Part shown: piece after piece, positions 18,801 through 25,350 of the stretch
Numbering within the stretch: the first letter of the stretch is position 1
How the letters are laid out: each line of letters begins with the position of its first letter
Source of the DNA: Astragalus membranaceus
Lineage: Eukaryota; Streptophyta; Magnoliopsida; Fabales; Fabaceae
DNA length: 64,000 bases
Reading direction: 5' to 3'
Assembly (NCBI GenBank): GCA_039519185.1
Contig: CM076849.1
Location: 33,599,109-33,663,108 of the forward strand
Made by a program: the position numbers and the translations under genes
Notes under the pieces: model-generated
Told to the model about the DNA's origin: nothing
Databases searched by the model: none
What the model saw: the letters and a program-made list of their open reading frames with translations, nothing else

Positions 18801-20589
18801 TCTTTTCCAGAGAAAGCTATATAAAGCATACATATGTACATACAACACACAATGAATGAAAAAGAATTTTTACAGTTTAAATTTTCCTGTGCTCTAGTCT
18901 ATCAATCATATACTTTTCTTTCGTATGCATCTATCTTCTTCTACCACAAATTCTGAGTTCTTTGTGTACATTCAGTGAGTGTTTGTACCTAGCAAGATTA
19001 AACAGAAACAGTGTTAGAAATTAGGGTTTATGTGACTTAAACCAAGAAAGATAAGGAGCAAAAGGTCAGAAGAGGTTCTCTAGTTACCTGAAGGAAGAGA
19101 TCTTGAAGGTGCAAGTGATAGAAGGATTCTTGACTGAGTTTCAAGGGTGAAACTCATCAGTTCATGCAAAGAAGAACAACAGTAATCAGGGTTTCAGGTT
19201 CTGACCAGACAAAGGAAAATCAAAAGGCACAGTGGTGTGAGATTTACCTTGCGTATACTCTGAAAGCCTCAGTTTGAGTTCTTCACCTGCAAAGCAAAGT
19301 GCAGAAATTAGGGTTTCTGCAAACAGTGTCAAATCAACAAGGAAAACAAGAGAATCTGTAAAAGAAGAAGTGGTTCTACCTTAGCGAAGGTGAATCACAA
19401 GCTTGATCAAAGAAATCAAGCAGATCTGAGCAAACTAGGGTTTGCTGTTCATCGCGAAGTGAGAAGAGGAGATTGTGGTCTCAGCGTTTTGATTCAGAGC
19501 AAAACCAAAGAGGGTTTTGTTTCATCATCACCAGAGATCATCATTGACCAGAAATCAAGCTGAACCGCAGCTTCAATCACCGGTGGTGAGAGCTACGGTG
19601 CAGCAAGGTTCGAGTGAGAGAAGAGAGAAGAAGAAAACGGAGAATCAAGAAAGAGAGCTAGGGTTTCTTGATTATTCTGAGAAGAGAGAATAAACACAGC
19701 ATATATACCTCGGGTCAAGGACGACCCGCGTGTTGCAATTACTCAACCGGGTTCGGGTGCGCAGGGAGCAACAAAAACGATTGTTTGATCATCTCTGCAC
19801 CATCTGCATCATTGGGCTGGGCTGTAAGTAAAAGCTGGGCTTTACAAGCTACACCCCCCTCAGTGTTATGGTACACCCTCCTGCAAATTCAATATAGAAA
19901 GTGAGCAAAAATTCAACACCATCATCATAGTACCTTTAAGCCAATATTTTAACCCACTTGCAATATTGTAATATCAATCCCCATAATATTCCTACTGTTA
20001 AGTTAGGACAAACAGAACTAAACATTGCAAACTAGCAGAAATAAGCCGTGGTAATTAGTAAAGCAACTGATGTAAAGTGTAAACATTACAAATAAGCGAT
20101 GGTACAAAAACAAACATATATAATAGCATTTCAGATACAACGCTTACCATAATGGATTCAAGACCACATCCAATCTTATCCTCATAGTATGGATGGTAAG
20201 CAAGGAGCTTCTTTACCACTACTTGTTCATCCTCCACAGTCAGTACCGCTCCATCCATGTACCTGGTGCTGAAAATCGAATAAATAAATCAAAGGAAAAA
20301 ATAGAGCAATTTGTTTAGGCAAAATTAGGAAGCGAAGTTCACCTTTGTGAGGAGAGAATGTCCTTGGTATGCAAGAGGACGGGTTAATGTCTTTGAAAAT
20401 CTCATATTTTTTATCCTTCCATTTGCGATCTTCCGCTTCATCGTCCGATTCATATTCATCCGACGATGAATCAGTTGCGTCGCTGCTGCACGTACATAGG
20501 CAGCGACGTACCTCAACGGCTTCGGCAGTAAAGCGTTTGAAGGATTCGCGAACTAGCCGAGCCTTACTTAGAAGAAGAGGAGCGGCCAT
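4306..20589 (-). CDS. DCL: DCL-like (DUF3223) gene, three exons, split by a 15.6-kb intron; exon 1 has a frameshift
   Basis: The joined exons encode a protein of about 212 codons of the DCL family. In tomato DCL is a plastid protein needed for chloroplast development and plastid rRNA maturation. The N-terminus (MAAPLLLSKARLVRESFKRF) is basic and hydroxylated like an organelle transit peptide, followed by an acidic linker. The DUF3223 core then runs KDILSSQRYMDG, EDKIGCGLESIM, VDRHPIFRHSRCLFVVR and GGWIDFSHQKCL, ending in an AERFIRE helix. All four splice sites are GT/AG, intron 1 is 80 bp and the phases agree (2, then 0). One base is missing in exon 1 near 20369-20374, so the start-codon frame does not reach the core. 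This is either a sequencing error or an inactive allele. Intron 2 carries the inverted-repeat element, microsatellite and Copia array. The identification is strong; activity is doubtful. Confidence 0.85.
5174..6187. mobile_element. 1-kb element with about 160-bp terminal inverted repeats, in DCL intron 2
   Basis: The arm 5174-5335, starting CAGAGGTTCATCTAG, and the arm 6027-6187, ending CTAGT...GAACCTCTG, are reverse complements with only scattered mismatches and one small indel. Together they could form a long hairpin. The 690-bp centre has no transposase frame. Long inverted arms and no coding capacity suggest a foldback or non-autonomous TIR transposon. I could not find a convincing target duplication, so the superfamily and exact ends are open. 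Confidence 0.65.
6760..6854. repeat. (AAC)n-(AAT)n microsatellite
   Basis: About 20 bp of CAA units runs directly into about 70 bp of perfect TAA units, closing with CAAC. It lies about 100 bp left of the Copia insertion site in DCL intron 2. The polyasparagine frame across it is a by-product. Confidence 0.95.
6963..8280 (+). repeat. Copia LTR 1
   Basis: The LTR begins TATTGAG and ends TTCAACA. The inverted tips would be TGTTGA/TCAACA, so the second base of the left tip looks mutated (TG to TA), as in all three copies. A TATA box (TATATAAA, 7180-7187) marks the probable U3/R region, and AATAAA occurs near 8051. LTR 1 appears identical to LTR 2. Confidence 0.93.
7180..7187 (+). promoter_or_regulatory. 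TATA box in Copia LTR 1
   Basis: CTATATAAAGC lies 218 bp into the LTR and recurs at the same offset in the other two LTRs. It is the likely start region for the element's genomic RNA, and would drive transcription antisense to the DCL gene. Confidence 0.6.
8281..8292 (+). other. Copia primer binding site (initiator Met tRNA), copy 1
   Basis: TGGTATCAGAGC directly follows LTR 1, the standard plant Copia site complementary to the 3' end of initiator methionine tRNA. The same sequence follows LTR 2 at 14100-14111. Confidence 0.92.
8411..12499 (+). CDS. Ty1/Copia gag-pol polyprotein, copy 1
   Basis: One open frame of 1362 codons encodes gag, protease, integrase, reverse transcriptase and RNase H in that order, which defines Copia. 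Landmarks from the ATG at 8411: UBN2-type gag to about residue 215; CCHC knuckle (CYRCDKFGHYATEC) near 268; protease DSACSNHLTG near 355; gag-pre-integrase HRRYGHL near 490; integrase TDICGP, SDGGGEF and AERRNRT near 551, 613 and 648; RT LDGKSAFLNG and YVDDLLVTG (near 1077); RNase H CDSDWCGD near 1241. The in-frame bases upstream (GTG at 8390) are not a start. The frame stops at TGA 12497-12499, but recognisable sequence (NDQVADIFTKAL) continues in frame for 33 more codons to TAA, so the usual C-terminus is cut off. Confidence 0.93.
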   Translation: MSKDMQTHPSFGAQIPILNGNNWDRWCHQMKAVFGCQGVLKVVRDGVTPVTAPATAEDDAKFEEETQKDWKALHLIHIGLDDSNFDRVRGIESAKQAWDTLDSYYNGSTEAKKEKLEALRAQFETLRMKSDEDVVTYCGRVKKITNAMTLNGHTFTDEEICRKILRSLTKKYYVAVNSLEDTLNVEDLKVEQLQSRLEAKEIRLNLLNGDSDDEDTAFFTKGKGKKGSKPGNSKSSSKPSSNKNKPKSKPNSKNKGDSKKKDKSKVQCYRCDKFGHYATECPTRNKSKSEVEANVAKEDSDSDSPVVFSAISDNSKPRPRAETKVTNIELKKCKDYIALVVTKSDGSCITEIWYLDSACSNHLTGNKDWLVDFNPNKRTTIRCANDRSLQATGMGNILLKKEDGQVVTIHNVYYVPGMSCNLISLGQLIEGGFSVIMKDLKLKIFDKKNKLILTSQLAKNRTFKTSISTIEAECLSATTDFESVLWHRRYGHLNYKSLLNLSSKGLVEGLPKIEKPNSVCTTCLLGKQPRKMFKTDLKLRSKHLLQVVYTDICGPFDVISKGGNKYFLSFIDEFSRKIWVYLIKTKDEALIKFKEFKALVEKQSGNMLKILRSDGGGEFTSKDFETFCTSHGIVHEVTSPYTPQHNGVAERRNRTILDMARSMMKLKSLPKDLWGEAVSTAVYLLNRCPTRGLDDKVPEEMWTGDKPSVTHLRVFGSLTYGHIPDPKRKKLEDKSKPMVLVGYHPTGAYRLVDPLTGKLEISRDVTILEDEAWDWNKKEQASSTDSNVIDEGNTELPEHHQGIDDDESDDEPIEGDVQIEEHAVEPNSPEIAQQETGGANNPIRPARVRNLPSRLADYDLVRDNEVDDDGDIIHFAMVADSEPLDYAEALKNKEWKVAMLEELKSIEKNKTWTLTKLPNGKRAISVKWIFKLNLDPNGNIVKYKARLVARGFQQKQGIDFTEVFAPVARHETIRLVTALACSRSWDMYHLDGKSAFLNGPLEEIVYINQPPGFIEKGKENYVYLLHKALYGLKQAPRAWNKRIDGFFTQNGFARCTIEYGVYVKGDINSYLLIVCLYVDDLLVTGSCAKEIENFKSSMKEEFEMTDLGKLTYFLGLEFLRVNEGIILHQQKYANEVLKRFELDNCNPAINPAEGNLTKIEEEEATKVDATLYRQIIGSLRYLCHSRPDILYATGVTSRFMNSPLQIHLNAAKRILRYIKGTTNYGLFFPNGRSTGNNKLVGYCDSDWCGDKVDRRSTSGYVFLFQGAAVSWSSKKQATVALSSCEAEYISACHAATQAAWLETLLKEICVELTNPITLFMDNKSAINLAKNPISHGRTKHIETKFHYIREQAAKGVLVLDYC
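12500..12781 (+). other. Copia tail: codons beyond the premature stop, then untranslated region and polypurine tract
   Basis: Positions 12500-12592 continue the polyprotein frame after the TGA and end in TAA. The rest is noncoding. AAGGTAGGG ending at 12781 abuts LTR 2 and serves as the polypurine tract; the same phrase also occurs near 12733 and 12773. Confidence 0.7.
12782..14099 (+). repeat. Copia LTR 2 (middle)
   Basis: It is 1318 bp with the same tips as LTR 1. It is shared by the two units: 3' LTR for the first and 5' LTR for the second. There is no CCATC duplication on either side. Confidence 0.93.
14100..14111 (+). other. Copia primer binding site, copy 2
   Basis: TGGTATCAGAGC directly follows LTR 2, as in copy 1. 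The second unit therefore retains the priming signal for reverse transcription. Confidence 0.92.
14230..18318 (+). CDS. Ty1/Copia gag-pol polyprotein, copy 2
   Basis: The frame has 1362 codons and is collinear with the first copy at a 5819-bp offset, with the same domain order and catalytic motifs (DSACSNHL, SDGGGEF, YVDDLLVTG, CDSDWCGD). It differs in protein sequence at two sites: the RT residue in KLNLDPN is K here (base 17028), and the residue before AKGVLVLDYC is V instead of A (base 18284). A silent change lies at 17196. It ends at the same TGA, so the stop predates the duplication. The shadow frames inside it are not genes. Confidence 0.93.
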   Translation: MSKDMQTHPSFGAQIPILNGNNWDRWCHQMKAVFGCQGVLKVVRDGVTPVTAPATAEDDAKFEEETQKDWKALHLIHIGLDDSNFDRVRGIESAKQAWDTLDSYYNGSTEAKKEKLEALRAQFETLRMKSDEDVVTYCGRVKKITNAMTLNGHTFTDEEICRKILRSLTKKYYVAVNSLEDTLNVEDLKVEQLQSRLEAKEIRLNLLNGDSDDEDTAFFTKGKGKKGSKPGNSKSSSKPSSNKNKPKSKPNSKNKGDSKKKDKSKVQCYRCDKFGHYATECPTRNKSKSEVEANVAKEDSDSDSPVVFSAISDNSKPRPRAETKVTNIELKKCKDYIALVVTKSDGSCITEIWYLDSACSNHLTGNKDWLVDFNPNKRTTIRCANDRSLQATGMGNILLKKEDGQVVTIHNVYYVPGMSCNLISLGQLIEGGFSVIMKDLKLKIFDKKNKLILTSQLAKNRTFKTSISTIEAECLSATTDFESVLWHRRYGHLNYKSLLNLSSKGLVEGLPKIEKPNSVCTTCLLGKQPRKMFKTDLKLRSKHLLQVVYTDICGPFDVISKGGNKYFLSFIDEFSRKIWVYLIKTKDEALIKFKEFKALVEKQSGNMLKILRSDGGGEFTSKDFETFCTSHGIVHEVTSPYTPQHNGVAERRNRTILDMARSMMKLKSLPKDLWGEAVSTAVYLLNRCPTRGLDDKVPEEMWTGDKPSVTHLRVFGSLTYGHIPDPKRKKLEDKSKPMVLVGYHPTGAYRLVDPLTGKLEISRDVTILEDEAWDWNKKEQASSTDSNVIDEGNTELPEHHQGIDDDESDDEPIEGDVQIEEHAVEPNSPEIAQQETGGANNPIRPARVRNLPSRLADYDLVRDNEVDDDGDIIHFAMVADSEPLDYAEALKNKEWKVAMLEELKSIEKNKTWTLTKLPNGKRAISVKWIFKLKLDPNGNIVKYKARLVARGFQQKQGIDFTEVFAPVARHETIRLVTALACSRSWDMYHLDGKSAFLNGPLEEIVYINQPPGFIEKGKENYVYLLHKALYGLKQAPRAWNKRIDGFFTQNGFARCTIEYGVYVKGDINSYLLIVCLYVDDLLVTGSCAKEIENFKSSMKEEFEMTDLGKLTYFLGLEFLRVNEGIILHQQKYANEVLKRFELDNCNPAINPAEGNLTKIEEEEATKVDATLYRQIIGSLRYLCHSRPDILYATGVTSRFMNSPLQIHLNAAKRILRYIKGTTNYGLFFPNGRSTGNNKLVGYCDSDWCGDKVDRRSTSGYVFLFQGAAVSWSSKKQATVALSSCEAEYISACHAATQAAWLETLLKEICVELTNPITLFMDNKSAINLAKNPISHGRTKHIETKFHYIREQVAKGVLVLDYC
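18319..18600 (+). other. Copia tail of copy 2 with polypurine tract
   Basis: This is the same as the tail of copy 1: 33 in-frame codons after the TGA, untranslated sequence, then AAGGTAGGG next to LTR 3. Confidence 0.7.
18601..19918 (+). repeat. Copia LTR 3
   Basis: It is 1318 bp with the same tips. It differs from LTRs 1 and 2 by A to G in CTGAGAAG near 19679. It is followed by the target duplication CCATC at 19919-19923 and then unaltered DCL intron. Confidence 0.93.
19924..20147 (-). other. DCL: DCL intron 2, 5' part
   Basis: This is AT-rich intronic sequence between the Copia array and the exon 2 donor (GTAAGC). Nothing else was seen in it. It resumes left of the array as 4585-6962. Confidence 0.7.
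20148..20262 (-). CDS. DCL: DCL exon 2
   Basis: The 115-nt exon has acceptor CACCAG|GTAC and donor ATG|GTAAGC. With the last two bases of exon 1 it gives R-YMDGAVLTVEDE, followed by KKLLAYHP and EDKIGCGLESIM, the most conserved part of DUF3223. Confidence 0.9.
20343..20589 (-). CDS. DCL: DCL exon 1
   Basis: The exon runs from ATG at 20589-20587 to a donor AAAG|GTGAAC at 20342. From the ATG the frame reads through KYEIFKDINP. Family resemblance then continues in a different frame, as VLLHTKDILSSQ. The change of frame falls in AACCCGTCC, where one base appears to be missing. Confidence 0.85.
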
Positions 20590-20672
20590 CTGTTGATATC
20601 TTGAGCGAGTGAGTGAGTGACGGTGACAATCGGCGCCTGTCCCGGTCTTGAGGCAGTGCGACCTGTGTACAG

Positions 20673-21345
20673 TAGGAATGTCAACGGGGCGGGGCGGGCA
20701 CGGGTATCTCACTACCCGGACCCGACCCGTTTATTATAAATAGGACCCGGACCCGTCCCGGACCCGCGCGGGTACCCGTTTAACGGGTTTTAAACGGATA
20801 TTTTTTTAAACGGGTACCCGCGGGTATTTGTAAATTAATAAATAAAAAACTTTTAAAAATAAAATTTGAAATATCATAGAAAATTAGTTTTTTTAACACT
20901 ATTTTTTTGATTCATTTATATAAAAAAATTACGCATTTTGATATGTATTCATCGTATCAACTATTTATTAATATATAATTGTTAATGAATTGAGATAAAA
21001 AAACTAAAATTATGATAATAGAAACTTGAAAAATAACAACTAAACATTATCCAAAATATTAGGATAAAAGATACAACAAAATGTGAATAAACATCCACTT
21101 AAACAACAACAACAATAAGTTTTTGCTTTTTATATTGGTATATATATGAGGGCAACTATATTTACTAACGGGTACGGGTACCCGCGGGTCTGGGTACCCC
21201 GCTACCCGGACCCGCCCCGTTTATTAACGGGTAGTCAAAATACCCGTTTATTTGGCCCGCGGGTACCCGTTTAACTACCCGCCCCGGACCCGTGACGGGT
21301 TTTACCCGCGGGTACCCGCGGGTCCGGGTTTTTTTGACACCCCTA
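20673..21345. mobile_element. Non-autonomous hAT (Ac-like) element, 673 bp
   Basis: The tips are TAGGAATGTCAA at the left and the reverse complement TAGGGGTGTCAA at the right (10 of 12 identical). An 8-bp duplication GTGTACAG lies on each side (20665-20672 and 21346-21353), as expected for hAT. Subterminal regions are packed with CGGGTACCCG, ACCCGGACCCG and AACGGGT motifs around an AT-rich core. There is no transposase frame. It sits 84 bp upstream of the DCL start codon and separates the leader from upstream DNA. Confidence 0.85.
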
Positions 21346-21353
21346 GTGTACAG

Positions 21354-21557
21354 GGCCTCGGCCCAAAATACTTAGGGCCCCAAATATTCTTCCCCTTCTT
21401 TTTCCAACCCCTCAGCACACACCCTAAAGGGAGTGAAAATACCAGAATACCCTTAATGAAGCCAAAAGTTCCAAGCGTGTCCGTATTTTTTTTTCCAAAA
21501 TTTTATTTGGTTCGGCTAGAGGCAATCGAACCCCTTTGTTTGAGATTTACTTGGTAC
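21354..21557. other. Unassigned DNA between hAT and Ogre-like element
   Basis: This is the left flank of the Ogre-like insertion, ending in GGTAC. It holds a T9 run and no convincing gene. Its continuation resumes at 40964. Confidence 0.5.
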
Positions 21558-21764
21558 TGTCATACCCCAATTTTGTCCGGCTTAGGTCCAAACCCTAATT
21601 TTCCACACAAAAATAAGTTTTGGAAATCATTTTTAGGGTTAGAATGCACGTTTTGGGAAGTTAGGGTCAAAAAGGGCATTTTTGGTCATTTCTCACAAAA
21701 GGGTCTCTGAAAATGATTTTTGCAATAAGCCTCATGCATCAAATTAGGGTTTTTGAAAAGGTGT

Positions 21765-21890
21765 TATGTATGCATGGCAAGTTTTGGAAAAATATGTTAT
21801 GCATGCATGGCAAGCTTTGGAAAATATTTTATGCATGCATGGCAAGCTTTGGAAAATATTTTATGCATGCATGGCAAAGACCTAAAAACA
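21765..21890 (+). repeat. 36-bp tandem repeat (ATGCATGCATGGCAAGCTTTGG type)
   Basis: Four units of a GCATGCATGGCAAG phrase sit near the start of the LTR. The 3' LTR has three (38075-38160). The copy-number difference between two otherwise near-identical LTRs shows recent slippage or unequal exchange. Confidence 0.8.
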
Positions 21891-21904
21891 CTTTTGTGGA
21901 AAGC

Positions 21905-22474
21905 AAGAATTGATTTCTATTCTGTTCCAAAGGCTCAAGAATCGATTCCTCATTGTGTTAACTAAGTAAGGAATCGATTTTCACCTATGCAAAAGGTCCT
22001 GAAAATCGATTCCCACTATTTCCAAAGGCTCAAGAATCGATTCCTCATTGTGTTGACTAAGTAAGGAATCGATTTTCACCTATGCAAAAGGTCCTGAAAA
22101 TCGATTCCCACTATTTCCAAAGGCTCAAGAATCGATTCCTCATTGTGTTGACTAAGTAAGGAATCGATTTTCACCTATGCAAAAGGTCCTGAAAATCGAT
22201 TCCCACTATTTCCAAAGGCTCAAGAATCGATTCCTCATTGTGTTAACTAAGTAAGGAATCGATTTTCACCTATGCAAAAGGTCCTGAAAATTGATTCCCA
22301 CTATTTCCAAAGGCTCAAGAATCGATTCCTCATTGTGTTAACTAAGTAAGGAATCGATTTTCACCTATGCAAAAGGTCCTGAAAATCGATTCCCACTAAT
22401 TTCTAAAGCCCAAAGAATCGATTCCTATGTTTTCTAAAAGCAAAGAATCGATTATACTATATTTTGCCTTCATC
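21905..22474 (+). repeat. 95-bp tandem repeat array rich in AATCGATT palindromes (5' LTR)
   Basis: About five units start at 21971, 22066, 22161, 22256 and 22351, exactly 95 bp apart. Each holds three AATCGATT palindromes in the contexts AAGAATCGATTCCTC, GGAATCGATTTTCACC and GAAAATCGATTCCCAC. It lies upstream of the LTR TATA box (27407) and would be enhancer-positioned without the CACTA insertion. Confidence 0.92.
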
Positions 22475-22496
22475 AAACACTACAAGAAATTCGCTG

Positions 22497-22740
22497 ATTT
22501 GCGACGGAAATATCCGTCGCAAATGCAGGAAATTCCGTCGCAAAATGACATTTGCGACGACATTTGCGACGGACAAAAGTCCGTCGCAAAATCACTCGTC
22601 GCAAATCGTTTGCGACGGATTTCGTCGTCGCAAATGTCTCCGTCGCAAAGTCGTCGAAAATCCGTCGCAAATATCCGTGGCAAAGTCGTCGCAAACTCTG
22701 ACACCTTCTCGTCGCAAATCCGTCGCAAATCCGTCGCAAA
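22497..22740. repeat. CACTA left subterminal repeats
   Basis: Many direct and inverted copies of CCGTCGCAAA/TTTGCGACGG at irregular spacing. They fit the sub-terminal binding sites of an En/Spm-type transposase. The overlapping frames full of CDG and RRK tripeptides are by-products. Confidence 0.85.
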
Positions 22741-23000
22741 TTTAAAAAAAAAATAAAAAAAAATTGAATTATACATCTAAAATACTATTTAATAATTATA
22801 TCTATACATATATGAGGATGAGTATAACCAAAACAATCAATAAAACCCAGTAGAGTGCAGTCTTACACAAACACAAGCGTATCAAAAAAATTAAAAAGGA
22901 ATTCATTCCATACATAAAGGATGAAAACTAAAAACAATGAATAAAATCCTAACTAGTAGCATCCTTCTTCTCAGCCTTGCTAGAAAAAGATACAGAAAGA

Positions 23001-23127
23001 TTAATTTGCTGTTTCACCAGCAGGTCCAGCTCGTGCAGTCAATAAAGGTTGAAGAGCTTTGACTACAATGCTCATGTTTGGTCTGAAATCAGCTTCATAT
23101 TGCACACAAAGTGCAGCAACAGCACAT
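23001..23127 (-). pseudogene. Captured fragment: C-terminal exon of a PTI1-like kinase
   Basis: After the acceptor CAG at 23129-23128 the frame reads [20 protein letters not shown], then VKALQPLL and an AGPAGETAN tail with TAA at 23003-23001. This is the end of the kinase C-lobe of Pto-interacting protein 1 (PTI1)-like kinases, which act in defence and oxidative signalling. The catalytic loop and ATP site are absent, so it has no kinase activity. It is the last captured piece in transcript order on the minus strand. Confidence 0.85.
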
Positions 23128-23501
23128 CTGTAATTAACCAGGAATCATGCTTTATACTAGAATATTGTTCTTAATCAAGTAAATAATTTACAAAAGGTAT
23201 CAATTGAGGATACTCGGACTAAAGGTGAACAAAAAAAGATATACTGGAAGTAATTGAAAATTTAATTTGAAAAAGATAATTGGAACATTGGAATGATTTG
23301 CCACTAACACCAACAGTAGCAGCAACAAACAAAGTAATACAGTTTAACACAAAGGCACATGAATGGGTAAACAAAGGCCAAACTAATACAGAACTAATCA
23401 AATAAATCTCCAATTACATGGCTGAACCTTGTGAAGAAAGATAATTATGCACGAAGATAGAAACTTAATTCATAAAAACAAGAGGGCATGTAAGTACTCA
23501 C

Positions 23502-23708
23502 TGGTATGGATTCATTAAGATGGGCACCACCGTTAAATTCCTACCACTGCGGGAGAAGCTGTATGTGTCATTGAATAAACTCCAGGCAATGAGACCACAC
23601 GGTACAATTGTCCTGCTGCTATTGATAGTATCTTCAGGCTTACAAGCACTTGTTGAGCTCTCTTTCTTAGGATCCCTTAATTGCTCATCACTTCGGCTTT
23701 TAACATAC
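23502..23708 (-). pseudogene. Captured fragment: ALA-interacting subunit (ALIS, CDC50/LEM3 family) exon
   Basis: The acceptor TTTAG|GTATG at 23709 and donor CCA|GTGAGT at 23501 bound a 207-nt exon. It reads RYVKSRSDEQLRDPKKESST, then IVPCGLIAWSLFNDTYSFSR and NLTV. This is the extracytoplasmic region of CDC50-type beta subunits of P4 lipid flippases. The last ten codons do not match the family, so the join there may be foreign. Both membrane helices are missing. Confidence 0.85.
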
Positions 23709-24825
23709 CTAAATTATAGAATATAACTATGACTGTAAGAGTTTAAACAATCATTCATAATGAATCTATCATTAAAATCTACTAAGACTGAAACTAGAAG
23801 AAAACAATCAGTCAAAAATATTTGATAAGCTACTGTAACTAAAAGATGAATACAGGGAAATGCAGAGAGAAGCAGAGTCCAGAGAGAGGAATAACTACAA
23901 GACAGGCTCTAGAAGAATAAGAAAGGAGGGAGACACATTCTTCACACTCACACAGCCCTCTTCCTCCAATCCTTTCATCCCTCCTCTAATTCCACAACTC
24001 CCTCCCCAGAGGAACTTTGGTCTGTGGGACCTAGTGCACCTGCACAGCACCTTAGATATGTTGCTCCAGACCATATCTTCATCTGCACGGAATTAGTGGG
24101 GTTATATACTTACTATCTATTCACTCAAATCATTCTCACATTCGCACCACACCACTTCCTCCTATCCTTTTATCATTCATCTAATTCCACAATTAGAACC
24201 AAAGGCAATGAGATCTAAGGAAACCCTTGGTACATTGCTCTCCAATGTGTTCATCTCTACTTAACTGGCCTAAATAAATGTCATAAATTGATTTGAATTT
24301 AGTAAGTGCCATAAATATTATTCTAAATAAGTAAAATTTGAGCTAGTGTTTTCATCTTCTCAAGATGCTTTAAATAAATAAAAGCAGCAGTTTCTTGTAA
24401 TAAATAAAATCAAATCCAACCTATGCCAGCAATAGCTCTGTCTTGTTTTTATATTTTCGTCACCAAATTGATATCTTTATATCAAAAATTAGATACTTTC
24501 CTGAAAATATTCAAAGGAATGTAACAACAAATTTCAGCAACATGAAGTCAAAACAAATTTCAGCAACAAACAGAGAATCATAGTCATTTTACATACAGTA
24601 TATCTTTACATGATAATGTTATTTGCATACAAAGCAATAGCCCCACGCCCCCCACCTACCTCACATGCGTGAGATTAACCAACAATCATACAGATTTAAC
24701 CCCTTACCTGCTTTAGTAAGGTTGGTAGGTGTGTAGCTAGTTGATTAAAAAATATTTACAAACGTAAATAGGCAGAACATGGAAGATGATGGATTTTTTT
24801 CTCAATCTTTTAATGCGTAATTTAC

Positions 24826-25350
24826 CTGTGATTTAGGGGAAGGGAATACGTTCCAGAACCTAAGTGTTTCATCCCTAGCTCCAGTTAAAATAGTCTGAAA
24901 TAGTAAAACTCATTACAAACAGAAATATAGCATCGATTATTAAAAAAATACATTTTCTTCTTCATAGATACTCGGTAATCTAGAATGGGGAACAGGTGAA
25001 AGGAGAAGTGAAATACCTGTCCATCTGGAGAGATAGCAAGATAAAGAACCCTATATGTATGGCCTGTAAGAGTGGCCAACTGCACCAAAGGACAAAAAAT
25101 ATTAAAATGCAGTGCATTTGATGTGAAAGTATAAACAAATTGAGAAGTACTTTACCTGACTTCCAGTGTCCATACAGCTTAAGTGTGAGTTTGTGGTTGT
25201 ATTCCAGAAACGAATACATCGATCTGCAGTTCCTCCCCCAGATGCAAGATGTCCGTGGAGATGAGGAGACCACGCAATAGCTTTAACAGCTACGGTATGC
25301 TCACAGTACTTTAGGATAGGCTGGGTTGAGTGTTGATTCCAAACAAACAA
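24826..25350 (-). pseudogene. FZR: Captured fragment: Fizzy-related/CCS52 (APC/C activator) WD40 exons
   Basis: Three exons with intact GT/AG sites and phase 0: 25350-25156 (LFVWNQHSTQPILKYCEHT, then GGGTADRCIRFWNTTTN), 25079-25017 (LATLTGHTYRVLYLAISPDG) and 24894-24826 (TILTGARDETLRFWNVFPSP). They correspond to WD40 blades of the Fizzy-related/CCS52 (Cdh1) proteins that direct APC/C to mitotic cyclins and promote endoreduplication. The normal exon between the first and second (the QNQIIVWRYP blade) is missing; only 76 bp separate them. N-terminal C-box and C-terminal IR tail are absent. Confidence 0.9.

Larger units (their letters stand above)
6963..19918 (+). mobile_element. Tandem Ty1/Copia array: LTR-internal-LTR-internal-LTR
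   Basis: Three 1318-bp LTRs (6963-8280, 12782-14099, 18601-19918) alternate with two 4501-bp internal regions at an exact 5819-bp period. CCATC flanks the whole array (6958-6962 and 19919-19923) and is not found at the inner junctions, so it entered the DCL intron as one insertion event. By eye I see three base differences between the internal copies (11209/17028, 11377/17196, 12465/18284) and one in the LTRs (third copy, CTGAG instead of CTAAG near 19679). Unequal crossing-over between LTRs of sister copies, or integration of a tandem cDNA, would both give this structure. Confidence 0.93.

Noticed and set aside
21905..22474. CRISPR-like regular array
   Set aside because: Units are head-to-tail 95-bp tandem repeats without unique spacers, inside a plant retrotransposon LTR.
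22427..22776. Overlapping frames on both strands of about 90-110 codons
   Set aside because: They are produced by the CCGTCGCAAA subterminal repeats of the CACTA element.
24826..25350. Functional Fizzy-related/CCS52 gene
   Set aside because: Only three WD40 exons are present, one internal exon is missing, and the piece lies inside CACTA ends.
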